Shown: positions 43,704-51,593, counted from the stretch's first letter. The stretch is DNA of 64,000 bases from an uncultured Christensenella sp. (GCA_910583545.1 CAJTXM010000003.1:79306-143305), one strand, 5' to 3'. Notes: generated by a model from the sequence alone, not told the origin. Numbers and translations: made by a program.

Positions 43704-44675
43704 ATGTGTACTGCAATAACTTATAAGACCGGAGACTTTTACTTCGGGCGCACGCTCGATAACGATTTTTCCTACGGCGAGGAAATAGTTATAACTCCCC
43801 GCAATTATCTGAATTTCCGCTTTCGGAAAGGTTTTCACAACCGCTTTGCAATCATCGGCACGGCATTTGTAAACGACGGTTATCCGCTGTATTACGACGC
43901 CGTAAACGAGAAGGGGCTTTGTATGGCGGGACTGAATTTCGTCGGCAACGCGCATTACAGCGCCCCGTCGCAGGGCAAAAAAAATATTGCGCAGTACGAG
44001 TTTATTTCGTATATTCTCGGCAGTTTTTCCTGTGTGAAAGAAGCGGTAAAGGAAATAAAGAAAATAAATCTGACCGACGAAAGTTACAGCAAAAGTTTAC
44101 CTCCCGCCGAACTGCACTGGATTATTGCAGACAGAAACGGTGCGGTAACCGTCGAGTTCGTAAAGGACGGACTCAGAATTTATAAAAACAATGCAGGCGT
44201 TCTCACGAACAATCCGCCTTTTGACGGACAGGTTTTCAATCTGAACAATTATATGCGCCTGTCGGCTTCGGAAATAAAAAATACGTTTTCCAAAAACCTG
44301 CGTCTGAAAAATTACAGCCGCGGTATGGGCGCTTTGGGGCTGCCGGGCGATCTGTCCTCGCAGTCGCGCTTTGTGAGAGCGGCTTTTTTCAGGCTGAACA
44401 GCGTTTCTGAAGACGGAGAACAGGCGAGCGTAAATCAGTTTTTCCATATTCTCGGTACGGTGGCTCAACCTCGCGGCGCGTGCAGGGTGGGAAAGGACGG
44501 CTATGAAATTACCGTTTATTCCTCTTGCTGTAACGCGGATAAGGGTATTTATTATTACACGAGCTATGAAAATCACCGCATTTCGGCGGTAGATATGCAC
44601 AAATTCGGGCTCGACGGAAAAACGCTCTTCCGCACCCCGTTAAAGAGCGCGGAAGATATTTTGTTTAAAAACTGA
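43704..44675 (+). CDS. Choloylglycine hydrolase family enzyme, bile-salt-hydrolase-like
   Basis: 323 residues. After removal of Met the N-terminal nucleophile is Cys2 (MCTAITYKTGDFYFGRTLDN). Residues of the family active site are present: Arg16, Asp19/21 (RTLDND), Asn82 (LNFVGNAHY), Asn near 170 (VLTNNPPF) and Arg222/225 (SSQSRFVRAAF). It is an Ntn hydrolase that cleaves amide bonds of conjugated bile acids or of penicillin V or acyl-homoserine lactone relatives. GLNFVGNAHY and the Asn82 context favour a bile salt hydrolase. No signal peptide, so intracellular. Monocistronic, RBS AAGGG. Confidence 0.85.
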   Translation: MCTAITYKTGDFYFGRTLDNDFSYGEEIVITPRNYLNFRFRKGFHNRFAIIGTAFVNDGYPLYYDAVNEKGLCMAGLNFVGNAHYSAPSQGKKNIAQYEFISYILGSFSCVKEAVKEIKKINLTDESYSKSLPPAELHWIIADRNGAVTVEFVKDGLRIYKNNAGVLTNNPPFDGQVFNLNNYMRLSASEIKNTFSKNLRLKNYSRGMGALGLPGDLSSQSRFVRAAFFRLNSVSEDGEQASVNQFFHILGTVAQPRGACRVGKDGYEITVYSSCCNADKGIYYYTSYENHRISAVDMHKFGLDGKTLFRTPLKSAEDILFKN

Positions 44676-44746
44676 GTGATATTTTTAAAAATCGTACAGA
44701 AGTCCTGCTAATATTTCGGTTAAGCTTTTTAAGCGCTTCTATTGAG

Positions 44747-44775
44747 TTGACATATGTGTTGAGGCGTGATATTAT
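44747..44775 (+). promoter_or_regulatory. Promoter of the queuosine operon
   Basis: TTGACA (44747-44752), 17-bp spacer, TATTAT (44770-44775). Transcription would start near 44782, giving a leader of about 125 nt before queD. Confidence 0.8.
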
Positions 44776-44790
44776 ATAGTCAATAAAACG

Positions 44791-44828
44791 GACAGTTCGT
44801 TTGCGCCATCCTGTCTTTAAACAAAACC
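44791..44828 (+). promoter_or_regulatory. Candidate preQ1-I-type riboswitch aptamer
   Basis: Stem P1 GACAG (44791-44795)/CTGTC (44811-44815) closes a 15-nt loop. The loop segment GTTT (44799-44802) can pair with AAAC (44819-44822) in the A-rich tail, giving the compact H-type pseudoknot of preQ1 class I aptamers, placed about 9 nt after the predicted transcript start and upstream of preQ1 biosynthesis genes. The loop sequence does not match the consensus perfectly. Confidence 0.55.
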
Positions 44829-44858
44829 AGGGCATCTGAATGGGAATAGTCTTTTTGG

Positions 44859-44890
44859 GTGCAGTCGTTTTGTTGCGGCTGTACTTTTTT
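44859..44890 (+). terminator. Attenuator in the queD leader
   Basis: GTGCAGTCG/CGGCTGTAC (9 bp, two G-U) around an 8-nt loop, then TTTTTT, ending 16 bases before the queD ATG. A terminator between promoter and first gene implies regulated read-through. Confidence 0.8.
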
Positions 44891-44906
44891 GCGCAAAGGG
44901 AGAGAT

Positions 44907-45326
44907 ATGTATTATTTAAAAACTTCGGCTTGTTTTGACAGCGCGCACTTTCTACACGGATACAACGGCAAGTGTGCAAATATCCACGGTCATCACTGGA
45001 TTGTGGAAGTAAAGATAAGCAGCGGCAGATTGCGTGAAAACGGCGAAAAGCGCGGTATGCTTCTGGATTTCGGTGATTTTAAGAGGGCGGTAAAAGAGCT
45101 TGCGGAAAGATTTGACCATACCCTTATTTACGAAAAAAGCACCCTTAAACCTGCAACTGTTACCGCGCTGAAAGAAGAAGGATTTGCATTGGTTGAAACA
45201 GATTTCAGACCCACTGCCGAAAACTTTGCCTTCTGCATATATAACGACCTTTGCAAAAAAGGTATGCCCGTTTTCAGCGTAAAAGTGTACGAAACGCCCG
45301 AAAACTGCGCGGTGTACGGTGAGTGA
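44907..45326 (+). CDS. queD: 6-carboxy-5,6,7,8-tetrahydropterin synthase
   Basis: 139 residues from ATG 44907 (RBS AAGGGAGAG). The longer GTG-started frame from 44859 lies inside the attenuator stem and is rejected. Zinc ligands His14, His27 and His29 (AHFLHGYNGKCANIHGHHW) and catalytic Cys23 are in place; FDHTLIYEKST and the terminal VYETPENCA follow. It converts 7,8-dihydroneopterin triphosphate to CPH4 in queuosine synthesis. Confidence 0.95.
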   Translation: MYYLKTSACFDSAHFLHGYNGKCANIHGHHWIVEVKISSGRLRENGEKRGMLLDFGDFKRAVKELAERFDHTLIYEKSTLKPATVTALKEEGFALVETDFRPTAENFAFCIYNDLCKKGMPVFSVKVYETPENCAVYGE

Positions 45327-45327
45327 T

Positions 45328-45993
45328 ATGTCCTGTTTTAAAGTTGCCGAAAAGTTTGTAAGCATAAACGGCGAAGGGCAGCGCGCCGGCGAGCTTGCCG
45401 TGTTTCTGCGGTTTTGCGGCTGCAACCTCAATTGCGGTTACTGTGACACGCGCTGGGCAAATACTGCCGACGTACAATATAAGCTTGCTTCTGCGGAAGA
45501 GCTTGTTGCATACGTGAAATCTACCGGTGTAAAAAATGTTACCTTGACGGGCGGCGAACCGCTTTTGCAGGCGGATATTGCTTATCTTATAGAACTTCTG
45601 GGCGCGTCAGGCGCAGATGTCGAAATAGAAACCAACGGAAGCGTGCCGCTGAAAAATATCGTTTCTCTTGCACCGCGTCCTGCCGTTACCGCCGATTATA
45701 AACTTCCTTCAAGCGGAATGGAAAAATATATGCTGACCGAAAACTTTTCTTACCTTACGTTACGGGACGCGGTCAAATTCGTGGTCGGGGATAAATGCGA
45801 TTTGGCGCGTGCGGAAGAGATTATAAAAGGGTACGGACTTATAGACAGGTGCCGCATTTATTTCAGCCCCGTGTTCGGAAAAATCAAACCCGAAGAAATA
45901 GCGGAGTTTATGAAAGAGCGTAAGCTTAACGGAGTACGCCTGCAATTGCAGTTGCATAAAATTATCTGGGAACCCGATATGCGCGGGGTATAG
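45328..45993 (+). CDS. queE: 7-carboxy-7-deazaguanine synthase (radical SAM)
   Basis: 221 residues from ATG 45328, one base after queD. The radical-SAM cluster motif CNLNCGYC gives Cys32, Cys36 and Cys39; SINGEGQRAGELAVFLRF and LTGGEPLLQ are typical QueE text. Converts CPH4 to CDG. Confidence 0.95.
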   Translation: MSCFKVAEKFVSINGEGQRAGELAVFLRFCGCNLNCGYCDTRWANTADVQYKLASAEELVAYVKSTGVKNVTLTGGEPLLQADIAYLIELLGASGADVEIETNGSVPLKNIVSLAPRPAVTADYKLPSSGMEKYMLTENFSYLTLRDAVKFVVGDKCDLARAEEIIKGYGLIDRCRIYFSPVFGKIKPEEIAEFMKERKLNGVRLQLQLHKIIWEPDMRGV

Positions 45994-46001
45994 GAGAAAG
46001 T

Positions 46002-46574
46002 ATGAATATTAAAGAAATAGAAAAACATATCCGCGGATTGTTGGTTGCCATAGGCGAAGATCCCGACAGGGAAGGTCTGCGCGAAACGCCCGCCCGTGTG
46101 GCGCGAATGTATGAAGAAGCGTTTGAAGGTATAAAATACACAAACCGCGAAATTGCGGAAATGTTCGGAAAAACGTTTGAAGTTCCGTCCGACCCGAATT
46201 CAGGCGGCGCGGTAGTCATAAAGGATATAAGCGTGTTCAGCTATTGCGAACACCATATGGCGCTTATGTACGATATGAAAGTCGACGTGGCGTATGTTCC
46301 GCGCGGAAGAGTTCTGGGATTGAGTAAAATTGCGCGCATCTGCGATATGGCGGCAAAGCGGCTGCAATTGCAGGAGCGTCTGGGGCGTGACATTGCCGAG
46401 ATAATCTCGCTTGCGGCTTTGTCGCCTGACGTCGGCGTCAGGATAGAAGGTTGCCACAGCTGTATGACTTCGCGCGGGATAAAAAACGTATCGTCGAAAA
46501 CGGTTACAAAAACTTATTTCGGTGCGTTTAAAGACGACGTTTCACTGCAAAATCTTTTGGGGGACAGGGTATGA
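46002..46574 (+). CDS. folE: GTP cyclohydrolase I
   Basis: 190 residues. Zinc and active-site motifs FSYCEHHMALMYDMKVDVAY and EGCHSCMTSRGIKN are complete, so this is the canonical type IA enzyme, making 7,8-dihydroneopterin triphosphate from GTP. In this operon it feeds queuosine synthesis and may also supply folate. The stop overlaps the queC start (ATGA). Confidence 0.96.
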   Translation: MNIKEIEKHIRGLLVAIGEDPDREGLRETPARVARMYEEAFEGIKYTNREIAEMFGKTFEVPSDPNSGGAVVIKDISVFSYCEHHMALMYDMKVDVAYVPRGRVLGLSKIARICDMAAKRLQLQERLGRDIAEIISLAALSPDVGVRIEGCHSCMTSRGIKNVSSKTVTKTYFGAFKDDVSLQNLLGDRV

Positions 46575-47257
46575 AAGCACTTGTTTTATTAAGCGGCGGC
46601 GTGGACAGCGCAACCTGCCTCGGACTGGCGGTTCAGAAATACGGCGCGGAGGAAGTTTCCGCCCTGTCCGTTTACTACGGTCAGACCCACAGTAAAGAAC
46701 TCGACGCAGCGCAAAAGGTTGCCGATTTTTACGGCGTTGTTTTAAAACGGCTTGACCTTTCGGTCATATTCGAAGGTTCAGACTGTTCGCTCTTGGCGGA
46801 TTCACCCAATGATATACCTCTGCAAAGTTATGCCGAACAGCTTTCCGAAACGGGCGGTAAACCCGTTTCAACCTACGTCCCTTTCAGGAACGGACTGTTT
46901 CTTTCGGCGGCGGCAAGCGTGGCGCTGTCGCACGGTTGCGAGGTGATATATTACGGCGCGCACAGCGACGATGCGGCCGGCAACGCCTATCCCGATTGCA
47001 GCGAAAAGTTCAATTCCGCTATGGGCGAAGCTATTTATACGGGCAGCGGCGGACAGCTTAAAATTCTTGCGCCGTTTGTGAACTTAAATAAATCTCAGGT
47101 TGTAAAAATCGGGCTTGAACTCGGAGTTCCGTATAAATATACCTGGAGCTGTTATTCCGGCGGCATAAAACCTTGCGGCGTATGCGCTACTTGCCGCGAC
47201 CGTGCCGAGGCGTTTAAAGTCAACGGAACAGAAGATCCTGCAATAAAAGGAGAATAA
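46571..47257 (+). CDS. queC: 7-cyano-7-deazaguanine (preQ0) synthase
   Basis: 228 residues. PP-loop LLSGGVDSATCLGLA binds ATP; YYGAHSDDAAGNAYPDC is the substrate region; zinc cysteines are in SCYSGGIKPCGVCATCRDRA. Converts CDG to preQ0. Overlaps folE by 4 bases and precedes queF by 1 base. Confidence 0.96.
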   Translation: MKALVLLSGGVDSATCLGLAVQKYGAEEVSALSVYYGQTHSKELDAAQKVADFYGVVLKRLDLSVIFEGSDCSLLADSPNDIPLQSYAEQLSETGGKPVSTYVPFRNGLFLSAAASVALSHGCEVIYYGAHSDDAAGNAYPDCSEKFNSAMGEAIYTGSGGQLKILAPFVNLNKSQVVKIGLELGVPYKYTWSCYSGGIKPCGVCATCRDRAEAFKVNGTEDPAIKGE

Positions 47258-47258
47258 T

Positions 47259-47750
47259 ATGCCAAGAGAAAAACAGAACGAAGGTATTACCCTGCTCGGT
47301 AATAACAACACCGAATATCCGCAGACATACGATCCGTCCGTTTTGGAAACGTTTGCAAACAAACACCCCGAAAGGGACTATTTCGTAAAGTTCAACTGTC
47401 CCGAATTTACAAGTCTTTGCCCCATTACGGGTCAGCCCGATTTTGCAACGGTCTATATTTCATACGTACCGCGTGAAAAGATGGTTGAAAGCAAGTCTTT
47501 AAAGCTGTATCTTTTCGGGTTCAGAAACCGCGGTGATTTCCACGAAGACTGCGTGAATATAATTATGAACGACCTTATTGATTTAATGGACCCTGCATAT
47601 ATTGAGGTATGGGGCAAGTTTTTGCCCCGCGGCGGAATTTCCATAGACCCTTATTGCAACTACGGAAAAAAGGGAACCAGGTGGGAACAGGTGGCCTGGG
47701 ACAGGCTTTCACACCACGATATGTATCCCGAAAAAATCGACAACAGATAA
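47259..47750 (+). CDS. queF: NADPH-dependent 7-cyano-7-deazaguanine reductase
   Basis: 163 residues, the short unimodular form. Catalytic Cys54 and Asp61 lie in FTSLCPITGQPDFA; FRNRGDFHEDCVN is the second signature. Reduces preQ0 to preQ1, the predicted ligand of the operon leader. Last gene, followed by a terminator. Tgt and QueA are not in the window. Confidence 0.96.
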   Translation: MPREKQNEGITLLGNNNTEYPQTYDPSVLETFANKHPERDYFVKFNCPEFTSLCPITGQPDFATVYISYVPREKMVESKSLKLYLFGFRNRGDFHEDCVNIIMNDLIDLMDPAYIEVWGKFLPRGGISIDPYCNYGKKGTRWEQVAWDRLSHHDMYPEKIDNR

Positions 47751-47752
47751 TT

Positions 47753-47780
47753 AAAAAGCGGACGGAAGTCCGCTTTTTTT
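47753..47780 (+). terminator. Terminator of the queuosine operon
   Basis: AAAAAGCGGAC/GTCCGCTTTTT with a short loop, then further T. Confidence 0.92.
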
Positions 47781-47904
47781 GTTGTGGTTATTTTTTATGA
47801 ATTTTTTGTGTTCGCGCTTGTTTGTTATCCAAGCTTTGGGTGCAGTTGGCGACGGTGAGGCAATTTTCATTTTTACACACACGCCGAAATAATCTCTATT
47901 AAAG

Positions 47905-47942
47905 AATAATACGAACTCACTTTGCCGTGGGTTCGTATTATT
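47905..47942. repeat. Isolated 16-bp hairpin
   Basis: Arms 47905-47920 and 47927-47942 pair over 16 bp with one G-U, around TTTGCC. No T-run follows. The 250-bp gap 47751-48003 holds nothing else I can name. Confidence 0.6.
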
Positions 47943-48003
47943 AGCTTGTGGTGACCGACCTAATGACTAAACCGAAACGCCACGATAAATTGAAATTTAT
48001 AAA

Positions 48004-48435
48004 CTAAACCTTAACTTTAACAACTTTAATACCTGCGGCATTTATCGCGTTTTCCGTTCCGCAATAAACGATATTTCCAAATTTTTCGTCATTTTCGATT
48101 TTAACGAGCGAATTATAGTTTTCGCAATTTTTTTCCATATAAATATAATGATATTCACAAGAATTTGCATTTTCAAAGCGATAGAAATATAAGTATTCTT
48201 CTTGTTCGTTCTCGCGACTTTTACTTGCAAATAACAATGTTCCGTCGTGATGATTGCCGTTATTGTCCGATATGTCGTTATATAAAGTAACAACATATCC
48301 GTCATTTTCAAGATTGCTTTTCATTTCGTCGTTTGTAGGATAATACGTTCCGCCTTTATCATCACCGCAAGCCGATAATGCAAGAGTTAAGACAATAAAA
48401 ATGCCTACCAAAATACTTAAAAATACTCTTTTCAT
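48004..48435 (-). CDS. Small lipoprotein of unknown function
   Basis: 143 residues from ATG 48435, chosen for GGAGG 10 nt upstream. Signal peptide with lipobox ALSACGDD, then a 115-residue hydrophilic domain rich in Asn, Tyr and Glu (NDGYVVTLYNDISDNNGNHH, YLYFYRFENANSCEYHYIYM). Noticeably richer in A/T than the flanking chromosomal genes. It sits between the queuosine operon and the att site, so it may be a remnant of an earlier insertion. No family recognised. Confidence 0.7.
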   Translation of the reverse strand: MKRVFLSILVGIFIVLTLALSACGDDKGGTYYPTNDEMKSNLENDGYVVTLYNDISDNNGNHHDGTLLFASKSRENEQEEYLYFYRFENANSCEYHYIYMEKNCENYNSLVKIENDEKFGNIVYCGTENAINAAGIKVVKVKV

Positions 48436-48619
48436 AGAAATCAATCCTCCGCTAAATTACTGTTTATCGCACAATTTGAGTAAATTTATTATAGCACATA
48501 TAATACGATTTTTCAACCATATAAACACCGTAAAAAGTAAAATGGCACTGTGGCGGGTGCTTGAATAAATGAATAAACGAGCACGCAACTTTCAATGCTG
48601 TGCGGGAATTTGCGCATAC

Positions 48620-48644
48620 GCGCAAAGCGTCGCTGCGCTCGCGC
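48620..48644 (+). repeat. GC-rich dispersed repeat, copy 2
   Basis: GCGCAAAGCGTCGCT then CGCTCGCGC, matching 4929-4954 in inverted orientation. It lies in the 449-bp non-coding stretch 48436-48884, which also holds the tRNA-type terminator and att1. Confidence 0.5.
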
Positions 48645-48679
48645 GAACCGCGCAGTTTCTCGCAACCGTTAAGTTGCAC

Positions 48680-48716
48680 AAAATAAAGGCAGTAGCTTTG
48701 CTACTGCCTTTATTTT
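48680..48716. terminator. Bidirectional terminator next to att1, likely that of the target tRNA gene
   Basis: A perfect 17-bp stem (48680-48696 with 48700-48716) with an A/T end on both strands touches the tRNA 3'-end fragment. On the minus strand it directly follows CCA, as the natural terminator of the tRNA gene would. Confidence 0.8.
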
Positions 48717-48741
48717 GGTGACCCGTGCGGGAATCGAACCT
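48713..48741 (-). other. att1: 29-bp tRNA 3'-end attachment repeat
   Basis: Identical over 29 bp to 60545-60573. On the minus strand it encodes a T loop TTCGATT, T-stem CCCGC, acceptor ACGGGTC, discriminator A and CCA. The tRNA 5' part is absent on the adjacent side, so this is a displaced attachment copy and not a tRNA gene. The acceptor arm implies a tRNA starting GACCCGT. Confidence 0.88.
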
Positions 48742-48884
48742 GATTTTCAATAAAAAATGCTTGAAAATAGATAAAATTACGCATTTTTCGGGTAAAATTA
48801 GTGGTAAAATATCCGTTTTTACGTTGTTTTTTGCCTTGAAGAAACGGCTTTTTTCGTTTCGGGGCAGTTTTGGGGCAAAATTCT

Positions 48885-50069
48885 TTAATATTTAAGCTTG
48901 TTACCTTCTTTCAGAAGGTATTCGTCGGATAAATCGGTATAAGCGTTGCCGAGTTTACCTAAACTGTGCCCGACGAACTCCATACGCGCGACGTCTGAAA
49001 CTCCGCACTCTTGACAACGGGTGTAAAACGTCGTTCTTAAATCGTAAAGCTTGTGATTCGGCAGGATAGAGCGAAATTTTTCGCGGATACATTCGACGAT
49101 ATAAAATTTTAATTCCGTTACGCCGTCCAGATATGGGCGAAGCATAGGCGTAACAGGAATTTTTTTATATTCGACTTTTTTCATTTTTCGCTTGCTGTTT
49201 ACGGCAATTATAAATTCGCCCTCAATGTGAGCCGTGCTAAATTCGTTCGGGCGTAAGCCTGTATAAAGAGCGACGGCGAACATTAGTTGATAAGGCGTTC
49301 CCGCGGTTAATTCAAGGAGTTTGAGCTCTTCAGCTTTCGTCAAGGCTTTTCCGTGTTCGCGTTCGTGCGATACGGGCAAGAGAATTGCCAACGGGTTACG
49401 GTCAATTAAATTATGGGCGATAGCCGTTTTGAAGATACCGTTTAACAAGGAAAAAACGTCCTGCGCTGTTCTTTCGTATCCGCTTGATAAAACCTTGTCA
49501 ATTACTTCCTGACATTGCGCAGGGATAATCTGTCGCAATTCAAACTTTCCGAGATAGGGCTGAATATGAATAGTATATCTTCCTAAGTCGACCCTGTAAG
49601 TTTGTTTACCGACTTTCCGCTTTCGGTAGTTCTCGAAGTAGTACGTTGTGAATTCGTGAAAATTCGTCGGAACTTTCTGACTGTTCATCGAGTAGTAAAT
49701 AGCGTTAAGCTTATCTGTAAATTTTTTGATAGCTTTTTCTTTGTCTGTCGCAGAAGCGTTAATATTCAGCCCGTCGCGACGGTAACGCAGTTCAAAGCTT
49801 AACCGCTTTCCGCATTTACGCGTTCTAATATGAACGTCAAGGTCTTGTATTCTGATTGTTCTTTTAAAAGTTTTTGGTTTTTGCATTTCTGAGTTCTCCT
49901 TTGGGATATTCAGAATTGCGTCGTTATTTTTAATTAATTCGTCAAATCTTGAATATAGTTTTTCCTCCTGTTTTGTTTGGTCTACGCTGTAAATGATTTT
50001 GCCTATAAGTGGCAACAGTCTTTTAAAGTCGGTGTAGTCCTGTTCGCTTATGTAAATTGAATATTGCAT
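48885..50069 (-). CDS. Tyrosine integrase of element 1
   Basis: 394 residues. N-terminal arm-binding-like domain (about 60-125), core-binding domain (about 135-215: TYYFENYRKRKVGKQTYRVD) and catalytic domain with YTGLRPNE (Arg), LYDLRTTF (D-L-R with Thr where His is usual, then the second Arg), FVGHS (His) and the Tyr in NAYTDLSDEY. It inserts the element at a tRNA 3' end. The last 77 residues differ from the element 2 integrase at only four positions. The ribosome site AGGGGG can pair with CCCCCT 10 nt upstream (50077-50098), a possible translation lock. Confidence 0.93.
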   Translation of the reverse strand: MQYSIYISEQDYTDFKRLLPLIGKIIYSVDQTKQEEKLYSRFDELIKNNDAILNIPKENSEMQKPKTFKRTIRIQDLDVHIRTRKCGKRLSFELRYRRDGLNINASATDKEKAIKKFTDKLNAIYYSMNSQKVPTNFHEFTTYYFENYRKRKVGKQTYRVDLGRYTIHIQPYLGKFELRQIIPAQCQEVIDKVLSSGYERTAQDVFSLLNGIFKTAIAHNLIDRNPLAILLPVSHEREHGKALTKAEELKLLELTAGTPYQLMFAVALYTGLRPNEFSTAHIEGEFIIAVNSKRKMKKVEYKKIPVTPMLRPYLDGVTELKFYIVECIREKFRSILPNHKLYDLRTTFYTRCQECGVSDVARMEFVGHSLGKLGNAYTDLSDEYLLKEGNKLKY

Positions 50070-50129
50070 TTTTTAACCCCCTGCAATTAAGTAGGGGGTA
50101 TTTTAAAGCTACAATACAAAAGTAATTCG

Positions 50130-50495
50130 TCAATTTTTCACGGATTTAAATTGCGCGTCGGGCGTCCACGTCGCAAGCAAGCTCCAAAGCGTTTCTCGCA
50201 TATCGGGGGAAAGCGATTGATAAACAGAAAGAAGCTTGCGTTCTTCCGAAGAAAGCCCGTCGCCCATCGGCGCGGCGGTTCTTATTCCGAAATCGTCTTC
50301 AAGTCCGAGAAGATAATCAGCAGATGTATTTAACGTCCGCGCTAAAACTGCAACGGTGCTTCCTGTTGGGTTGCGTGTTTCTTGTTCTAAGCAACAAATA
50401 CATTGCGGAGACACATTACAAATTTTTGCAAGTTCCTTTTGAGTAAGCCCCATTTCCTCGCGTAAATATTTTAATCTATCAGCAAAACTTTTCAT
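50130..50495 (-). CDS. XRE-family repressor of element 1
   Basis: 121 residues. Helix-turn-helix at about 5-60 (LKYLREEMGLTQKELAKICN, VSPQCICCLEQ). The C-terminal part SSEERKLLSVYQSLSPDMRE is the short tail common in phage-type XRE repressors of Clostridia. No LexA-type protease site, so induction would need a partner or antirepressor. Upstream of the integrase and divergent from the rightward genes, with four TACAWWTGTA-type sites between: the expected lysogeny switch. Confidence 0.85.
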   Translation of the reverse strand: MKSFADRLKYLREEMGLTQKELAKICNVSPQCICCLEQETRNPTGSTVAVLARTLNTSADYLLGLEDDFGIRTAAPMGDGLSSEERKLLSVYQSLSPDMRETLWSLLATWTPDAQFKSVKN

Positions 50496-50532
50496 AAATA
50501 CAAACCTTTTCTTGTGTGATTCTAAAAAAATT

Positions 50533-50617
50533 TACATTTGTATACTTGACAATTAGCATATGTAGTAGTATCATTTAATAAAATACTACAAATGTAAATC
50601 AATATTAAACAAATGTA
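50533..50617. promoter_or_regulatory. Four-site operator of the element 1 switch
   Basis: TACATTTGTA (50533-50542), GCATATGTAG (50556-50565), TACAAATGTA (50587-50596) and AACAAATGTA (50608-50617), centre spacings 23, 31 and 21 bp, in the 223-bp divergent gap. Confidence 0.7.
50546..50574 (+). promoter_or_regulatory. Rightward promoter of element 1
   Basis: TTGACA (50546-50551), 17 bp, TATCAT (50569-50574). Operator 2 lies inside the spacer, so repressor binding would block it. Confidence 0.7.
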
Positions 50618-50718
50618 GTATTTCTCAAAACGGCGTTTGACTTCTTGGTCAGCCGACGAAAGAAAGCCGTCAGAACGCAAAATACGGCGTCTGACAGCGT
50701 TTGAGAGGTAAAAGAAAA

Positions 50719-50922
50719 GTGCTAATAATAGTTTTTGCATCAATAACAGCGGTTTGTTCTTTAATAACAACTACTTGCTTTATAGTGCAGATAGTTAGAA
50801 TTATTAAAGAACAAATAGAAAACAACTCAAAGAAAGTTTTATCTTTCTTTGAGTTGAATGTAATTGAAAATCAGAAAATTGAAGTATTTGAAGAAAACGT
50901 GCCTCCAAAAATAAATCATTGA
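50719..50922 (+). CDS. Small single-pass membrane protein of element 1
   Basis: 67 residues from GTG 50719, with GAGAGG 10 nt before it (TTG 50701 is the alternative). Residues 1-25 are hydrophobic (LIIVFASITAVCSLITTTCF), then a charged tail. It is the first gene under the rightward promoter, so it may act in immunity or early control. Not recognised. Confidence 0.5.
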   Translation: MLIIVFASITAVCSLITTTCFIVQIVRIIKEQIENNSKKVLSFFELNVIENQKIEVFEENVPPKINH

Positions 50923-51593
50923 TAATCGTTTGTATTAATGTTAAAAGAGTAGATTGTACAGGAATTATTTAAAAATGAATATTCCGAATTGTTAAGAAAA
51001 AGAGAATAATTTCTTATTTCGTCGATATGGTGTTCGTGGTAACGAGAAGCATTTTTATTATGCTCTTCAAATCGAATTTGTTTATAAAATTTAATTTTAA
51101 ACTTATTTTCTACTGTTACCATTCTAACTGTAACAGAAATTTCTTTTTCATTTGTAATAAATATTTCGGGTAATAAGAAGTAACCAGCAAAAGCGGAAAA
51201 GGCAGGAACAGCAAGCGGAACTCTCAATCTAAATTTATCTATATCCTGTTTTAATGAGTTTGTCGGACTAATTCTAAACCATTCTGGGTTAAAGTTTGAA
51301 TTAATTGTTTCAACAGAATAGCTTCTTTTTTTATAAATAATTTCAATATTTGCGATAGTACCAGGGACAGCAGAAGAATTACAAATACTAACCGACATTA
51401 ATGCAGTGCCAACTATTTCGCCTGATGGTTTTTGAAAATACAAATAATAGCAAGACTGTGGGCTTTGGTTTATTACAAGACTAATTTTGGGCTTTTTAAA
51501 CCGAACACTGATAAAACAAGTTATTACACCTACTACAACTGATAACATAGCACCGATAGAGGCAAAAAGACTAATAATTTCCGCAATACTCAA
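50916..51593 (-). CDS. AT-rich membrane-anchored accessory protein (cargo)
   Basis: 225 residues from TTG 51593 (GGGAG 9 nt upstream). One membrane segment near the N-terminus (SIGAMLSVVVGVITCFISV), then a beta-rich domain of about 170 residues (RFRLRVPLAVPAFSAFAGYF, EISVTVRMVTVENKF). Opposite in strand to the virion genes and much richer in A/T than them, so it looks like a moron. It overlaps the preceding gene by 7 bases tail to tail. Superinfection or defence functions are a guess from position only. Confidence 0.55.
   Translation of the reverse strand: MSIAEIISLFASIGAMLSVVVGVITCFISVRFKKPKISLVINQSPQSCYYLYFQKPSGEIVGTALMSVSICNSSAVPGTIANIEIIYKKRSYSVETINSNFNPEWFRISPTNSLKQDIDKFRLRVPLAVPAFSAFAGYFLLPEIFITNEKEISVTVRMVTVENKFKIKFYKQIRFEEHNKNASRYHEHHIDEIRNYSLFLNNSEYSFLNNSCTIYSFNINTNDYQ

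Noticed and set aside
44859..44906. N-terminal extension of QueD from GTG 44859
   Set aside because: It would translate the attenuator hairpin and adds residues foreign to the family; ATG 44907 has a strong ribosome site.
48464..48679. Minus-strand frame of 71 codons left of att1
   Set aside because: No ribosome site, odd composition, overlaps a GC-rich repeat and ends at the tRNA-type terminator; more likely non-coding.
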